Shown here piece after piece: positions 43,981 to 53,346 of a stretch of 64,000 nucleotides of DNA. How positions within the stretch are numbered: the stretch's first letter is position 1; every line of letters begins with the position of its first letter. The stretch covers positions 1 through 64,000 of the forward strand of contig NZ_ML703285.1 of assembly GCF_008520305.1 (NCBI RefSeq), read 5' to 3'. The notes beneath the pieces were generated by a model. It did no database searches. It was given only the letters and a program-made list of their open reading frames with translations, and was not told where the DNA came from. Made by a program: the position numbers and the translations under genes. The stretch comes from Mesorhizobium sp. SARCC-RB16n (GTDB lineage: Bacteria; Pseudomonadota; Alphaproteobacteria; Rhizobiales; Rhizobiaceae).

Positions 43981-45162
43981 ATGAAACGATTTGGAGCCTT
44001 GCTTCTGCTTCCCCTGGCCGGGCTGTTGAGCGGCTGCGACATGGTCGTGCTCGCGCCGGCGGGCGATGTCGCGGCCCAGCAGCGCGACCTGCTGGTGGTA
44101 TCGACCCTGCTGATGCTGGTCATCATCGTACCGGTCATGGCGCTGACTGTCTTTTTCGCCTGGCGCTACCGGCAGTCCAACGCCTCGGCGACCTATGCGC
44201 CGGACTGGGATCATTCGACGAAACTGGAACTCGTGATCTGGGCGGCACCGCTCCTCATCATCATATGCCTTGGCGCGCTGACCTGGCTCGGCACGCACCT
44301 CCTCGACCCATACCGCCGGATCGACCGGATCGAACCCGGCCAGCCCGTCACCCAGCTGCACAAGCCGCTCAGGGTCGAGGTCGTGGCGCTCGACTGGAAA
44401 TGGCTCTTCATCTATCCGGATTACGGCATCGCCGCCGTCAACGAGCTGGCGGCGCCGGTCAATCAGCCGATCGATTTCCGCATCACTTCGTCCGCGGTGA
44501 TGAACTCCTTCTATATCCCGGCCCTTGCCGGCCAGATCTATGCGATGCCGGCCATGGAGACGAAGCTGCACGCCGTCATCAACCGGCCAGGCACTTATAG
44601 CGGCTTCTCGGCCAACTACAGCGGTGCCGGCTTTTCGGGCATGCGCTTCGCGTTCCACGGCCTGTCCGACCAGGCATTCGACCAATGGGTGGCACAGGCC
44701 AGGACCGCGTCGGCGGCGCTCAGCCGCGACAGTTATCTCGAACTCGAAAAGCCGAGCGAGAACGAACCGGTCCGCCACTACGCCTCCGTCGATCCCGATC
44801 TCTACGGCGCCATCCTCAATCTGTGCGTCGAGCGAGGCAAGATGTGCATGAACGAGATGATGTCGATCGACGCCAAGGGTGGTCTCGGTCTTGCGGGTGT
44901 GCGCAACACCTTGCCCCTGCAATACGACAAGGTCGCCCGGCGCGGCGCGGTGTTCGGCAACGATCCGTCCTATGTCGCCAGCATCTGCACGGCTGAGGAG
45001 GCCGCTGCCGTCTCGCGCGCGGCCAGCGATGCCACGCCGGCGAATTGGCCGGCGAAGAATCTTTCCCCGCTGCGCGGGGCGGGGCTGCTCAGGCCCGGGA
45101 CCGAGAGCCGCCGCGCCGAGGCGGATGCACCGTCGCTCGGCCTGCTGCGGCGCGAATTGTGA
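43981..45162 (+). CDS. cyoA: Cytochrome bo3 ubiquinol oxidase subunit II
   Basis: A 393-residue lipoprotein: lipobox LLSGC at about residue 18, two membrane helices ([20 protein letters not shown] and [20 protein letters not shown]), then the periplasmic cupredoxin domain with [20 protein letters not shown]. The CuA-binding cysteines of cytochrome c oxidases are absent and the CyoA motif [14 protein letters not shown] is present, so electrons come from ubiquinol. A C-terminal tail of about 130 residues is longer than in E. coli. The ATG follows GAGGG. First gene of a seven-gene operon. Confidence 0.95.
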   Translation: MKRFGALLLLPLAGLLSGCDMVVLAPAGDVAAQQRDLLVVSTLLMLVIIVPVMALTVFFAWRYRQSNASATYAPDWDHSTKLELVIWAAPLLIIICLGALTWLGTHLLDPYRRIDRIEPGQPVTQLHKPLRVEVVALDWKWLFIYPDYGIAAVNELAAPVNQPIDFRITSSAVMNSFYIPALAGQIYAMPAMETKLHAVINRPGTYSGFSANYSGAGFSGMRFAFHGLSDQAFDQWVAQARTASAALSRDSYLELEKPSENEPVRHYASVDPDLYGAILNLCVERGKMCMNEMMSIDAKGGLGLAGVRNTLPLQYDKVARRGAVFGNDPSYVASICTAEEAAAVSRAASDATPANWPAKNLSPLRGAGLLRPGTESRRAEADAPSLGLLRREL

Positions 45163-45172
45163 GAGACAGCTG

Positions 45173-47170
45173 ATGCCCGATACGCTGACCAAATTCATTT
45201 TCGGCCGCCTCACCTGGGAATCCCTGCCCCTGCATGAGCCGATCGTCGTGGCCACCTTCATCGCGGTGGCGCTCGGTGGCATCGCGCTTCTCGGCGTCAT
45301 CACCTATTTCAAGCTCTGGACCTATCTGTGGCGCGAGTGGTTCACCAGCGTTGACCACAAGAAGATCGGCATCATGTACATGGTGCTCGGCCTCGTGATG
45401 CTGCTGCGCGGCTTCTCGGACGCCATCATGATGCGGCTCCAGCAGGCCATCGCCTTCAACGGCTCCGAGGGCTACCTCAATTCGCATCACTACGACCAGA
45501 TCTTCACCGCCCATGGCGTCATCATGATCTTCTTCGTGGCGATGCCCTTCGTCACCGGGCTGATGAATTTCGTCGTGCCGCTGCAGATCGGCGCGCGCGA
45601 CGTCTCCTTCCCTTTCCTCAACAATTTCAGTTTCTGGATGACGGTCGGCGGCGCCATCCTCGTCATGGCATCGTTGTTCGTGGGCGAATTCGCCCGCACC
45701 GGCTGGCTCGCCTATCCGCCGCTCTCCGGCATCGGCTACAGCCCCGACGTCGGCGTCGACTACTATATCTGGGCGCTGCAGGTGGCGGGCGTCGGCACGA
45801 CGCTGTCGGGCATCAACCTGATATGCACGATCATCAAGATGCGCGCGCCCGGCATGACGATGATGCGCATGCCGGTCTTCACCTGGACGTCGCTCTGCAC
45901 CAACGTGCTGATCGTCGCCTCCTTCCCGGTGCTGACGGCGGTGCTCTCGCTGCTGGCGCTCGACCGCTATGTCGGCACCAACTTCTTCACCAACGACTTC
46001 GGCGGCAACCCGATGATGTATGTGAATCTCATCTGGATATGGGGTCACCCGGAAGTCTACATCCTCATCCTGCCGCTGTTCGGCGTCTTTTCCGAAGTCA
46101 CGTCGACCTTCTCCGGCAAGCGCCTGTTCGGTTACACCTCGATGGTCTACGCCACGGTGGTCATCACCATCCTGTCGTATCTCGTCTGGCTGCACCATTT
46201 CTTCACCATGGGTTCTGGCGCAAGCGTCAATTCCTTCTTCGGCATCACCACGATGATCATCTCGATCCCGACGGGAGCCAAGATATTCAACTGGCTGTTC
46301 ACAATGTACCGGGGCCGCATCCGCTTCGAACTGCCCATGATGTGGACGGTGGCCTTCATGCTCACCTTCACCGTCGGCGGCATGACCGGCGTGCTGCTTG
46401 CCGTGCCGCCGGCGGATTTCGTGCTGCACAACAGCCTGTTCCTGATCGCGCACTTCCACAACGTCATCATCGGCGGCGTGCTGTTCGGCCTCTTCGCGGG
46501 CATTGCCTACTGGTGGCCCAAGGCCTTCGGGTTCAAGCTTGATCCGTTCTGGGGCAAGGTTTCGTTCTGGTGCTGGGTGGTCGGCTTCTGGTTCGCCTTC
46601 ATGCCGCTCTACATCCTCGGCCTGATGGGCGTGACGCGCCGCATGCGTGTGTTCGATGATCCCTCGCTGCAGATATGGTTCGTCATCGCCGCCTTCGGCG
46701 CGGTGCTGATTGCCTGCGGCATCGCCGCCTTCCTGATCCAGATCTTCGTCTCCATCCGCAGGCGCGAGGCGCTTGCCGATCCCACCGGCGATCCCTGGGA
46801 CGGCCGCACGCTCGAATGGTCGACCTCTTCGCCGCCGCCCGCCTACAATTTCGCCTTCACGCCGGTCATTCGCGACAACGATGCCTGGTGGGACATGAAG
46901 CAGGCCGGCTACATCAGGCCGCTTGCCGGATTCAAGCCGATTCACATGCCCAGCAACACCGGCACCGGCATCATCCTGGCCGCCTTCAGCGTGGCGCTCG
47001 GCTTCGGCCTGATCTGGTACATCTGGTGGCTGGCGGCGCTGAGCTTCGTCTGCCTCATCGCCACCGCGATCGGCCACACCTTCAACTATCATCGCGACTT
47101 CCACATTCCGGCAGCCGAAGTCACGCGGACGGAAAAGGCGAGGACGACGCTCCTCGCCGCTCAGGGCTAG
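45173..47170 (+). CDS. cyoB: Cytochrome bo3 ubiquinol oxidase subunit I
   Basis: A 665-residue haem-copper oxidase core subunit with about 15 membrane helices. Haem and copper ligands are all visible: H in [15 protein letters not shown], the cross-linked His-Tyr in [14 protein letters not shown], the HH pair in [12 protein letters not shown], and the two haem histidines in [13 protein letters not shown]. The K- and D-channel regions are conserved. Length matches E. coli CyoB (663). It reduces oxygen to water and pumps protons. The start lies 10 bases after cyoA; the longer frame upstream shadows cyoA. Confidence 0.97.
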   Translation: MPDTLTKFIFGRLTWESLPLHEPIVVATFIAVALGGIALLGVITYFKLWTYLWREWFTSVDHKKIGIMYMVLGLVMLLRGFSDAIMMRLQQAIAFNGSEGYLNSHHYDQIFTAHGVIMIFFVAMPFVTGLMNFVVPLQIGARDVSFPFLNNFSFWMTVGGAILVMASLFVGEFARTGWLAYPPLSGIGYSPDVGVDYYIWALQVAGVGTTLSGINLICTIIKMRAPGMTMMRMPVFTWTSLCTNVLIVASFPVLTAVLSLLALDRYVGTNFFTNDFGGNPMMYVNLIWIWGHPEVYILILPLFGVFSEVTSTFSGKRLFGYTSMVYATVVITILSYLVWLHHFFTMGSGASVNSFFGITTMIISIPTGAKIFNWLFTMYRGRIRFELPMMWTVAFMLTFTVGGMTGVLLAVPPADFVLHNSLFLIAHFHNVIIGGVLFGLFAGIAYWWPKAFGFKLDPFWGKVSFWCWVVGFWFAFMPLYILGLMGVTRRMRVFDDPSLQIWFVIAAFGAVLIACGIAAFLIQIFVSIRRREALADPTGDPWDGRTLEWSTSSPPPAYNFAFTPVIRDNDAWWDMKQAGYIRPLAGFKPIHMPSNTGTGIILAAFSVALGFGLIWYIWWLAALSFVCLIATAIGHTFNYHRDFHIPAAEVTRTEKARTTLLAAQG

Positions 47171-47179
47171 GGTTTGAAC

Positions 47180-47806
47180 ATGGCATCGACAGCAACCGTC
47201 GCCGGCATCGGGCCGGTCTTTCACCTGGAAGAAGAGCACGCGCACGCCGAAGGCGGCTCCACCATGCTCGGCTTCTGGCTCTACCTGATGAGCGACTGCC
47301 TCATCTTCGCGATGCTGTTCGCCGCCTATGGCGTGCTCGGCGGTAACTACGCGGCCGGGCCGGCGCCCAAGGACCTGTTCGACCTCGATCTGGTGGCGGT
47401 CAACACCGCCATGCTGCTTTTCTCCTCGATCACCTATGGCTTTGCCATGCTGACCATGGACAAGGGCCGGGTGGCGGCGACGCAAGCCTGGCTTGCCGTG
47501 ACTGGCCTGTTCGGCCTGGCGTTCCTGTCCATCGAGCTCTACGAATTCGCGCACATGATCCACGAAGGCGCCACGCCGCAGCGCAGCGCCTTCCTGTCGT
47601 CCTTCTTCACCTTGGTGGGAACGCACGGCCTGCATGTCACCTTCGGTACCGTCTGGCTGGTGACGCTGATGGTGCAGGTGGCGAGATTTGGCCTCATCGA
47701 GGCGAACCGCCGCCGGCTGATGTGCCTCAGCATGTTCTGGCACTTCCTCGACGTCGTCTGGATCGGCGTCTTCACCTTCGTCTATCTGATGGGAATGTTG
47801 CGATGA
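47180..47806 (+). CDS. cyoC: Cytochrome bo3 ubiquinol oxidase subunit III
   Basis: A 208-residue subunit III with five membrane helices, starting FHLEEEHAHAEGGSTMLGFW and containing MSDCLIFAMLFAAYGVLGGN and GTHGLHVTFGTVWLVTLMVQ. ATG with AGGG eight bases upstream is preferred to a TTG two codons earlier. The stop overlaps cyoD by ATGA. It stabilises subunit I and the proton uptake path. Confidence 0.96.
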   Translation: MASTATVAGIGPVFHLEEEHAHAEGGSTMLGFWLYLMSDCLIFAMLFAAYGVLGGNYAAGPAPKDLFDLDLVAVNTAMLLFSSITYGFAMLTMDKGRVAATQAWLAVTGLFGLAFLSIELYEFAHMIHEGATPQRSAFLSSFFTLVGTHGLHVTFGTVWLVTLMVQVARFGLIEANRRRLMCLSMFWHFLDVVWIGVFTFVYLMGMLR

Positions 47807-48180
47807 GCGCTCATGATCATGCCGCCGATCACGACCACGCGCATGGCGGAGCCGCGCACGGATCGCTGAGGGGCTGTCTGATCGGCTTCGTCCTGTCGGT
47901 GATCCTGACCGCCATCCCATTCTGGCTGGTCATGACCGGCGCCATCGACGACAAGCAGGCCACGGCTATCGTCGTCATGGCCTTCGCGGCGGTGCAGATC
48001 GTGGTCCACATGGTCTTCTTCCTGCACATGAACACCACCTCGGAGGGAGGATGGTCGATGCTGGCGCTGATCTTCACGCTGATCCTGGTCGTCATCGTGC
48101 TGACCGGCTCGCTCTGGGTGATGTACCATCTGAACGCCAACATGATGCCGGGCATTCACGACATGCGCGAGATGCCATGA
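47803..48180 (+). CDS. cyoD: Cytochrome bo3 ubiquinol oxidase subunit IV
   Basis: A 125-residue small subunit with three membrane helices (GCLIGFVLSVILTAIPFWLV, VVMAFAAVQIVVHMVFFLHM, ALIFTLILVVIVLTGSLWVM) and a His-rich N-terminus (HDHAADHDHAHGG). The final helix motif and length fit CyoD. It overlaps cyoC and the SURF1 gene by four bases each. No cyoE (haem O synthase) follows in this operon; a SURF1 gene takes that position. Confidence 0.95.
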   Translation: MSAHDHAADHDHAHGGAAHGSLRGCLIGFVLSVILTAIPFWLVMTGAIDDKQATAIVVMAFAAVQIVVHMVFFLHMNTTSEGGWSMLALIFTLILVVIVLTGSLWVMYHLNANMMPGIHDMREMP

Positions 48181-48992
48181 GCCCGGCGGCGGGCTCTGGG
48201 AGGACCACCATCGAGGCGATCGGGCAGGCCGGCATCGGTCCGCGCCCCGCCCCGCAAGAGGGCGCCGGCAGATCGTCCGCATCGCGTCTTGTCCTGGTGC
48301 TGCTCGGGCTTCTCGGCGTGCTGGTATTTGTCGGGCTCGGCATATGGCAGCTGGAAAGGCGGGTCTGGAAGCTCGACCTGATTGCCCGTGTCGACCAACG
48401 CATTCATGCGCCGATCGTCGATGCGCCGGGCCCGCGGAGCTGGAACGGCATTACCGCTGCCGGTTACGAATACAGCCATGTGCGATTGGCGGGACGCTAT
48501 CTGGGCGGCGCCAACACGCTGGTGCAGGCGGTGACGGAGCTTGGCGGCGGCTATTGGGTGTTGACACCGATGCGGACCGACCGTGGCTTCGTCGTGCTGG
48601 TCAACCGAGGGTTCATCCCCCAGGAGCGCAAGGCGGAGTTCGAACGGGAGAGCGGTGGTTTCACCGCGCCGGCCGCCGTCGATGGGCTGTTGCGCATGAG
48701 CGAGCCCGGCGGCGGTTTCCTGCGCAGCAACGACGCCGCCGGCAATCGTTGGTATTCGCGGGACGTCGCCGCCATCGCACGCGCGCGCGGCCTGACGGAC
48801 GCCGCTCCCTATTTCGTCGATGCGGGAGCGTCCAGCGTCGATGGCTGGCCGCGCGGCGGCCTGACGGTCGTGACTTTCCGCAACAGCCACCTGGTCTATG
48901 CTTTGACCTGGTTCGCGCTCGCTGCCATGCTCGCCATTGCCCTGGCCCGGCCGATCATCGGCCGCCGCCGACGGCAAGGACCCGCGAGATGA
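48177..48992 (+). CDS. SURF1-family oxidase assembly protein
   Basis: A 271-residue protein with the SURF1 build: an N-terminal membrane helix (LVLVLLGLLGVLVFVGLGIW), the conserved GIWQLERRVWKLDLI, a periplasmic domain with VRLAGRYLGGANTLVQ and FVVLVNRGFIPQERKAEF, and a C-terminal helix (YALTWFALAAMLAIALARPI). SURF1 helps insert haem into haem-copper oxidases. Its ATG overlaps the cyoD stop and its TGA overlaps the kinase start, so assembly factor and enzyme are co-expressed. Confidence 0.93.
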   Translation: MSPAAGSGRTTIEAIGQAGIGPRPAPQEGAGRSSASRLVLVLLGLLGVLVFVGLGIWQLERRVWKLDLIARVDQRIHAPIVDAPGPRSWNGITAAGYEYSHVRLAGRYLGGANTLVQAVTELGGGYWVLTPMRTDRGFVVLVNRGFIPQERKAEFERESGGFTAPAAVDGLLRMSEPGGGFLRSNDAAGNRWYSRDVAAIARARGLTDAAPYFVDAGASSVDGWPRGGLTVVTFRNSHLVYALTWFALAAMLAIALARPIIGRRRRQGPAR

Positions 48993-50341
48993 GCGTTCCC
49001 ACGCAAGCGCTTGGTCATGACAAATCCCTGGTGGCGGCGTCCCTTGCCGGCAAGAACGGGGCGGTGTCGCATCCCGATGCAACGAACAGGAAGAACCTGC
49101 TCCTGCTCATCCAACTGCGTTGGCTGGCGGTGGCGGGCCAGGTGCTCACCATTCTGGCAACGGAATACTGGTTCGATATTCCGCTGCCGCTGGCGCAGAT
49201 GGCCGGCGTGGTGCTTTTCCTGGTGGGCCTCAACATCTTCAGCCTGCTGGTCCTGCGCGGTATCAGTCCTATCAGCAACACCCAGCTCTTCGTCGCGCTC
49301 ATCTTCGACATGGCGGCACTGACGACGCAGCTTTACCTGAGCGGCGGCGCGTCCAATCCGTTCGTATCGCTCTATCTCTTGCAGATCACGCTCGGCGCGG
49401 CGCTGCTGACGCCGGCGTTTACCTGGATACTCGTCGCGGCTGCCTCGGCCTGCTTCGTCTTCCTCATCTTCCTCTTCCAGCCGATCGCGATCCCGCATCA
49501 TGGCGGCAGCGATCTCCTGTCCCTCCATATCAGGGGCATGTTCATCTGCTTTGTGCTGGCGGCCGGACTGATCGTGATCTTCATGACGCGCATCAACCGC
49601 AATCTGCGCGAGCGCGACGCCTATCTCGCCGACCTGCGCCAGCGCTCGGCCGAGGAGGACCACATCGTTCGCATGGGCCTGCTGGCCTCCGGCGCCGCGC
49701 ACGAACTCGGCACGCCGCTTGCCACGATATCCGTCATCCTGTCCGACTGGCGCCAGATGCGCACCCTTGCGCGCAACCGCGAACTGGCGGCCGACGTGGC
49801 CGAAATGCAGGCGCAGATCGAGCGCTGCAAACGCATCGTGTCCGGGATCCTGATGTCTTCCGGCCAGGCGAGAGGCGAGGGAACGATACGCACGACCATT
49901 CGCGGTTTTCTCGACGATCTGGTCGAGGAATGGCGCATCAGTCGCCAGCCGTTCAAGCTGGACTACAAGAACGATTTCGACCCGGACGAGCAGATCGTGT
50001 CCGATACGGCGCTGAAGCAGGTCATCTTCAACGTGTTCGACAATGCCCAGGAAGCGTCGCAGGATTGGGTCGGCGTCACTGCCGAGCGGCAGGGCGACAA
50101 GCTGATGATCTCCGTGCGCGATCGCGGTCCGGGTTTCGACGAGGGTATTCTGGCGGCACTTGGCCAACCCTATATGTCGAGCAAGGGGCGGCCCGGCGGC
50201 GGCCTTGGCCTGTTTCTCGTCGTCAACGTGGTCCGGAAACTGGGAGGCGATTTTTCGGCGCGCAACATGGAGAAGGGCGCCTGTGTTATCCTTTCGTTGC
50301 CGCTCGCGGCACTGACCGACGGAGAAGATCGTGAGGCCTGA
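48989..50341 (+). CDS. RegB/PrrB-like redox sensor histidine kinase
   Basis: A 450-residue membrane kinase with six predicted N-terminal helices. The RegB quinone-site motif GGASNPFVSLYLLQ is at residues 119-132, the H-box H238 is in GAAHELGTPLATISV, C280 in ERCKRIVSGIL corresponds to the region of the redox-active cysteine of RegB, and N- and G-boxes follow (VFDNAQEAS, RDRGPGFDEG, GGGLGLFLVVNVV). RegB proteins sense the ubiquinone pool and oxygen-dependent redox state. Placed directly in the cyo operon with ATGA overlap to SURF1, it can sense the activity of the oxidase encoded with it. Confidence 0.92.
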   Translation: MSVPTQALGHDKSLVAASLAGKNGAVSHPDATNRKNLLLLIQLRWLAVAGQVLTILATEYWFDIPLPLAQMAGVVLFLVGLNIFSLLVLRGISPISNTQLFVALIFDMAALTTQLYLSGGASNPFVSLYLLQITLGAALLTPAFTWILVAAASACFVFLIFLFQPIAIPHHGGSDLLSLHIRGMFICFVLAAGLIVIFMTRINRNLRERDAYLADLRQRSAEEDHIVRMGLLASGAAHELGTPLATISVILSDWRQMRTLARNRELAADVAEMQAQIERCKRIVSGILMSSGQARGEGTIRTTIRGFLDDLVEEWRISRQPFKLDYKNDFDPDEQIVSDTALKQVIFNVFDNAQEASQDWVGVTAERQGDKLMISVRDRGPGFDEGILAALGQPYMSSKGRPGGGLGLFLVVNVVRKLGGDFSARNMEKGACVILSLPLAALTDGEDREA

Positions 50342-50867
50342 TCGATCGCTGTTTATCGTCGAGGACGACGCGACCTTCGCGAAAACGTTGAAGCGCTCCT
50401 TCGAAAAGCGTGACTACGACGTCGTCGTCTGCCACGACAGGGAAGCATTGCTCGGCGCCCTCGAAACAGCTGTTCCGGCTTACGCCGTCGTCGACCTCAA
50501 GCTTGGGGCTGGCGGCTCCGGGCTGGAATGCGTCAAGCTGCTCAGCGCGCGCGATGCTTCGATCAGGATCGTCGTGCTGACGGGGTTTGCCAGCATCGCC
50601 ACGGCTGTCGAGGCGATCAAGCTCGGCGCGAGCCATTACCTGGCCAAACCGGCCAACACCGATGACATCGAAGACGCCTTCGGTCGTGCCGAGGGCGACG
50701 TTTCCGTACCGCTCACCAGCCGGCCCACTTCGATCAAGAACCTCGAATGGGAGCGCATCCACGAGACGCTGGTCGAAACCGGCTTCAACATATCGGAAAC
50801 GGCGCGCCGGCTTGGCCTGCACCGGCGCACTCTGGCCCGCAAGCTCGAGAAGCGTGTGGTGCGATAG
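50331..50867 (+). CDS. RegA/PrrA-like response regulator
   Basis: A 178-residue regulator starting at GTG, overlapping the kinase gene by 11 bases. The receiver domain has the acidic pair in FIVEDD, phosphorylation site D55 in AVVDLKLGAGG and K in YLAKPANTDD. The Fis-type DNA-binding end is the hallmark RegA helix-turn-helix (ETGFNISETARRLGLHRRTL). RegA is normally a very highly conserved 180-residue protein; several receiver positions differ here, so this may be a paralogue of the chromosomal ActR/RegA. Confidence 0.92.
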   Translation: MRPDRSLFIVEDDATFAKTLKRSFEKRDYDVVVCHDREALLGALETAVPAYAVVDLKLGAGGSGLECVKLLSARDASIRIVVLTGFASIATAVEAIKLGASHYLAKPANTDDIEDAFGRAEGDVSVPLTSRPTSIKNLEWERIHETLVETGFNISETARRLGLHRRTLARKLEKRVVR

Positions 50868-51095
50868 CAGGAAGGTTCGGCGAGCCACGGTGCCGTTCTC
50901 GGCACAACCCTGGAAAATACAGCCGTACAGCTCCCGACAGTCTCATGTGAGCGCCTCCGTTCACGGCTGCGGAACGTCGACAATCTGCGCGGTTCCTGCC
51001 AGCCGCTCAGGAACGGTTCCTTGGATGCGGCGTTCCATGTCCGGGACGGCAATGCGAGCAGCCAAGAGAAAACACCGCCGGTCGGAGAGGCCTTG
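50868..51095. other. Gap after the cyo-reg operon with two small hairpins
   Basis: GTGCCG-TTCT-CGGCAC (near 50903) and GTTCCTG/CAGGAAC (near 50990-51015) are short perfect stems without T-runs. Either could mark the 3' end of the seven-gene transcript. No gene is supported here. Confidence 0.4.
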
Positions 51096-51704
51096 ATGTC
51101 CATGCCAGGCTTGGCATACGGCCCACTGGGTTATCGGTGCATGCATGTCTGCGTGGATATGCAGCGGCTGTTCGCCGAACCGTCGCCTTGGGCGATGCCC
51201 TGGATCCCCCGTGTTCTTCCGCAGATCGAGAGGCTTGTGGAAAGGCGTGCGCCACAAACGGTTTTCACGCGATTCCTGCCCGCGCAAAAACCGGGGCAGG
51301 GCGCAGGGACATGGAAGCGCTACTATGAGCGCTGGGCCCCGATGACGATCGACAATATCGGTCCGGAGATGGTCGAGCTGTTGCCGGCACTGGCCGCATG
51401 CTGTCCGCCGGCGACAGTCATCGACAAGCATATCTATTCACCCTGGTTTGAAGGGCACCTGAGGGCCTTCCTGGTGGAACGCGATATCGACACGCTGGTG
51501 ATCACGGGAGGCGAAACCGATGTCTGCGTCCTGGCCACCGTGCTTGGCGCCATCGATTTCGGCTATCGCGTGGTTTTGGTCACCGACGCGCTGTGCAGTT
51601 CTTCCGACGCAACGCATGACGCGCTGCTTACTGTCTATCACCAGCGGTTCGCGCAGCAGGTCGAGACGGTCGAGATGGAGACGGTTCTCTCGAACTGGAC
51701 TTGA
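51096..51704 (+). CDS. Isochorismatase-family cysteine hydrolase
   Basis: A 202-residue cysteine hydrolase. The catalytic triad is visible: D21 in HVCVDMQRLFAE, K111 in VIDKHIYSPW and C144 in GGETDVCVLATVLGA, with the cis-peptide region just before it. Members hydrolyse isochorismate, nicotinamide, N-carbamoyl compounds or ureas. The local context offers no pathway, so the substrate is open. The ATG follows GGAGAGG; upstream codons lack family likeness. Confidence 0.88.
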   Translation: MSMPGLAYGPLGYRCMHVCVDMQRLFAEPSPWAMPWIPRVLPQIERLVERRAPQTVFTRFLPAQKPGQGAGTWKRYYERWAPMTIDNIGPEMVELLPALAACCPPATVIDKHIYSPWFEGHLRAFLVERDIDTLVITGGETDVCVLATVLGAIDFGYRVVLVTDALCSSSDATHDALLTVYHQRFAQQVETVEMETVLSNWT

Positions 51705-51796
51705 GGCGCTCGCCGCTGACGGTAACGCTCAACCTTCCCTGATGGGTCTGTAGTACTTATCTCCTTGCAATCGCGGAACCGGAACAGGCAACAAAC

Positions 51797-53059
51797 GTGG
51801 CGCAACGATCGGGCAGTGCTGATCTTCCCCTTCATGGCGGGCGTGTGCCGAAATGGCTGGGCGATCGCATGACGCGTCTCGGCGCCGTCATGTGCGAGGC
51901 GATCATCCATCACTATGGCCGCAATGAATTGCTGCGGCGCCTGGCGCATCCGTTCTGGTTCCAGTCGTTCGGCGCCGTCATGGGCATGGACTGGCACTCG
52001 TCCGGCATCACGACCAGCGTCGTCGGCGCCTTGAAACGTGGTCTCACACCGCTGTCGGGCGAGCTTGGCATTCATGTCTGCGGCGGCCGTGGCGCGCATT
52101 CGCGCAAGACCCCGCATGAGCTTGCCGCCATCGGCGAGCGTATCGGCTTCGACGGCGCGCGTCTGGCAACCGCCAGCCGGCTTGTCGCCAAGGTGGACAG
52201 CGCCGCCGTTCAGGACGGTTTCGACCTCTATTTGCACGGCTTCATCGTCACCGACGATGGTGACTGGGTGGTGGTGCAGCAAGGCATGAACGGCGACAGC
52301 AAGGTGGCGCGCCGCTACCATTGGCTGTCCGAAGGTTTGAAGAGTTTCGTCGACCAGCCGCATGCCGCCATCGAAGGCGCCAACCAGGGTGAGATCGTCA
52401 ACCTGACCGACCGGCGCGCCGAGGCGTCGCGCCGGGGACAGCTTAACCTGCTTCAGGATCTTGGGCCGGACCGCATCCTTCGGGAACTCGTCGCTTTGGA
52501 ACCCGTTACTAGACCGGCTCCGGAGCAGCCATTGCTGCCGCATCTGGTCATGCCGGCTCACCATGATGTTCGTGAAAGCGATGTCGTGATGCATCGCCTT
52601 CACGGCAACATGGCGGCCGCCACCGAACGCGGTCCCGCCGATTTTGCCGAGCTTCTCCTGGTACCCGGCGTGGGTGCCCGCACGGTGCGCGCACTGGCCC
52701 TCGTTGCCGAAGTGGTGCATGGCGCGCCTTGCCGTTTCTCGGATCCGGGCCGTTTTTCGCTGGCGCATGGCGGCAAGGACAGGCATCCGTTCCCTGTTCC
52801 GCTCAAGGTCTATGACGAGACGATCGGCGTGCTGAAATCCGCCGTGCAAAAGGCCAGGCTTGGTCGCGAAGAGGAAATCGGTGCATTGAAGCGGCTCGAC
52901 GATCAGTCGCGACAGGTCGAGCGCTACGTCACCGGCCCCAGCCTCAAGGAAATCGTCGCCGGCGAGTTCGACCAGTCGCATCTGCTTGGCGGCCGCAGTG
53001 TCCTTGGTTGGGAACCCGCACCGGATGCGGTGACCGATGAGCAGAACAAGAAGGCGTGA
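51797..53059 (+). CDS. DUF763 family protein with helix-hairpin-helix motif
   Basis: A 420-residue DUF763 protein. The N-terminal half has SADLPLHGGRVPKWLGDRMT and the conserved GMDWHSSGITTSVVGALKRG and VCGGRGAHSRKTPHEL. The C-terminal part contains LLLVPGVGARTVRALALVAE at about residues 286-305, which fits a helix-hairpin-helix, a non-sequence-specific DNA-binding motif in repair and recombination proteins. DUF763 occurs in archaea and bacteria and I know of no established function. The GTG start has a weak ribosome site. It stands alone between the hydrolase and the KTSC gene, two genes before an AlkB-like protein. Confidence 0.85.
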   Translation: MAQRSGSADLPLHGGRVPKWLGDRMTRLGAVMCEAIIHHYGRNELLRRLAHPFWFQSFGAVMGMDWHSSGITTSVVGALKRGLTPLSGELGIHVCGGRGAHSRKTPHELAAIGERIGFDGARLATASRLVAKVDSAAVQDGFDLYLHGFIVTDDGDWVVVQQGMNGDSKVARRYHWLSEGLKSFVDQPHAAIEGANQGEIVNLTDRRAEASRRGQLNLLQDLGPDRILRELVALEPVTRPAPEQPLLPHLVMPAHHDVRESDVVMHRLHGNMAAATERGPADFAELLLVPGVGARTVRALALVAEVVHGAPCRFSDPGRFSLAHGGKDRHPFPVPLKVYDETIGVLKSAVQKARLGREEEIGALKRLDDQSRQVERYVTGPSLKEIVAGEFDQSHLLGGRSVLGWEPAPDAVTDEQNKKA

Positions 53060-53077
53060 CGGGCCGCTGGCACCGCA

Positions 53078-53278
53078 TCACGCCACGCGACGGTAGCTGT
53101 AGTGATCCCGGATGAATTCATTGAAGAAGCGTCCCTTCGAGGAAGCCTTCCTGAAAGCGGCATAGGTTGCCGGTGCGACTTCCGCATAGTCGTAGCGATT
53201 GCCGCTCGGTACGAACCAGACGGAGAGCGTCCTGGTCGCAGGATCGTATTGTGTGTTTCGGATCGCGGTCGACGGCAT
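53078..53278 (-). CDS. KTSC-domain small protein
   Basis: A 66-residue protein made entirely of a KTSC domain: MPSTAIRNTQYDPATRTLSV, then WFVPSGNRYDYAEVAPATYA and KASSKGRFFNEFIRDHYSYR. KTSC domains are often fused to or encoded near RNA- or DNA-associated enzymes, and their function is unproven. The start follows AGGTGCCACC. The longer frame upstream has no domain and mostly shadows the GFA gene. Confidence 0.85.
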   Translation of the reverse strand: MPSTAIRNTQYDPATRTLSVWFVPSGNRYDYAEVAPATYAAFRKASSKGRFFNEFIRDHYSYRRVA

Positions 53279-53346
53279 GGTGGCACCTGACGGCTCAGCC
53301 ACATAAACCCGCCAGGCATGGTCCGGTTCCGTGCCGCCCGAAGTCG

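Noticed and set aside
45089-47920. A 943-codon open frame on the minus strand
   Set aside because: It is the antisense shadow of cyoB and cyoC. Its translation is low-complexity, rich in His, Asp, Glu, Arg and Gly, as antisense frames in GC-rich genes usually are, and the plus strand has unmistakable oxidase motifs.
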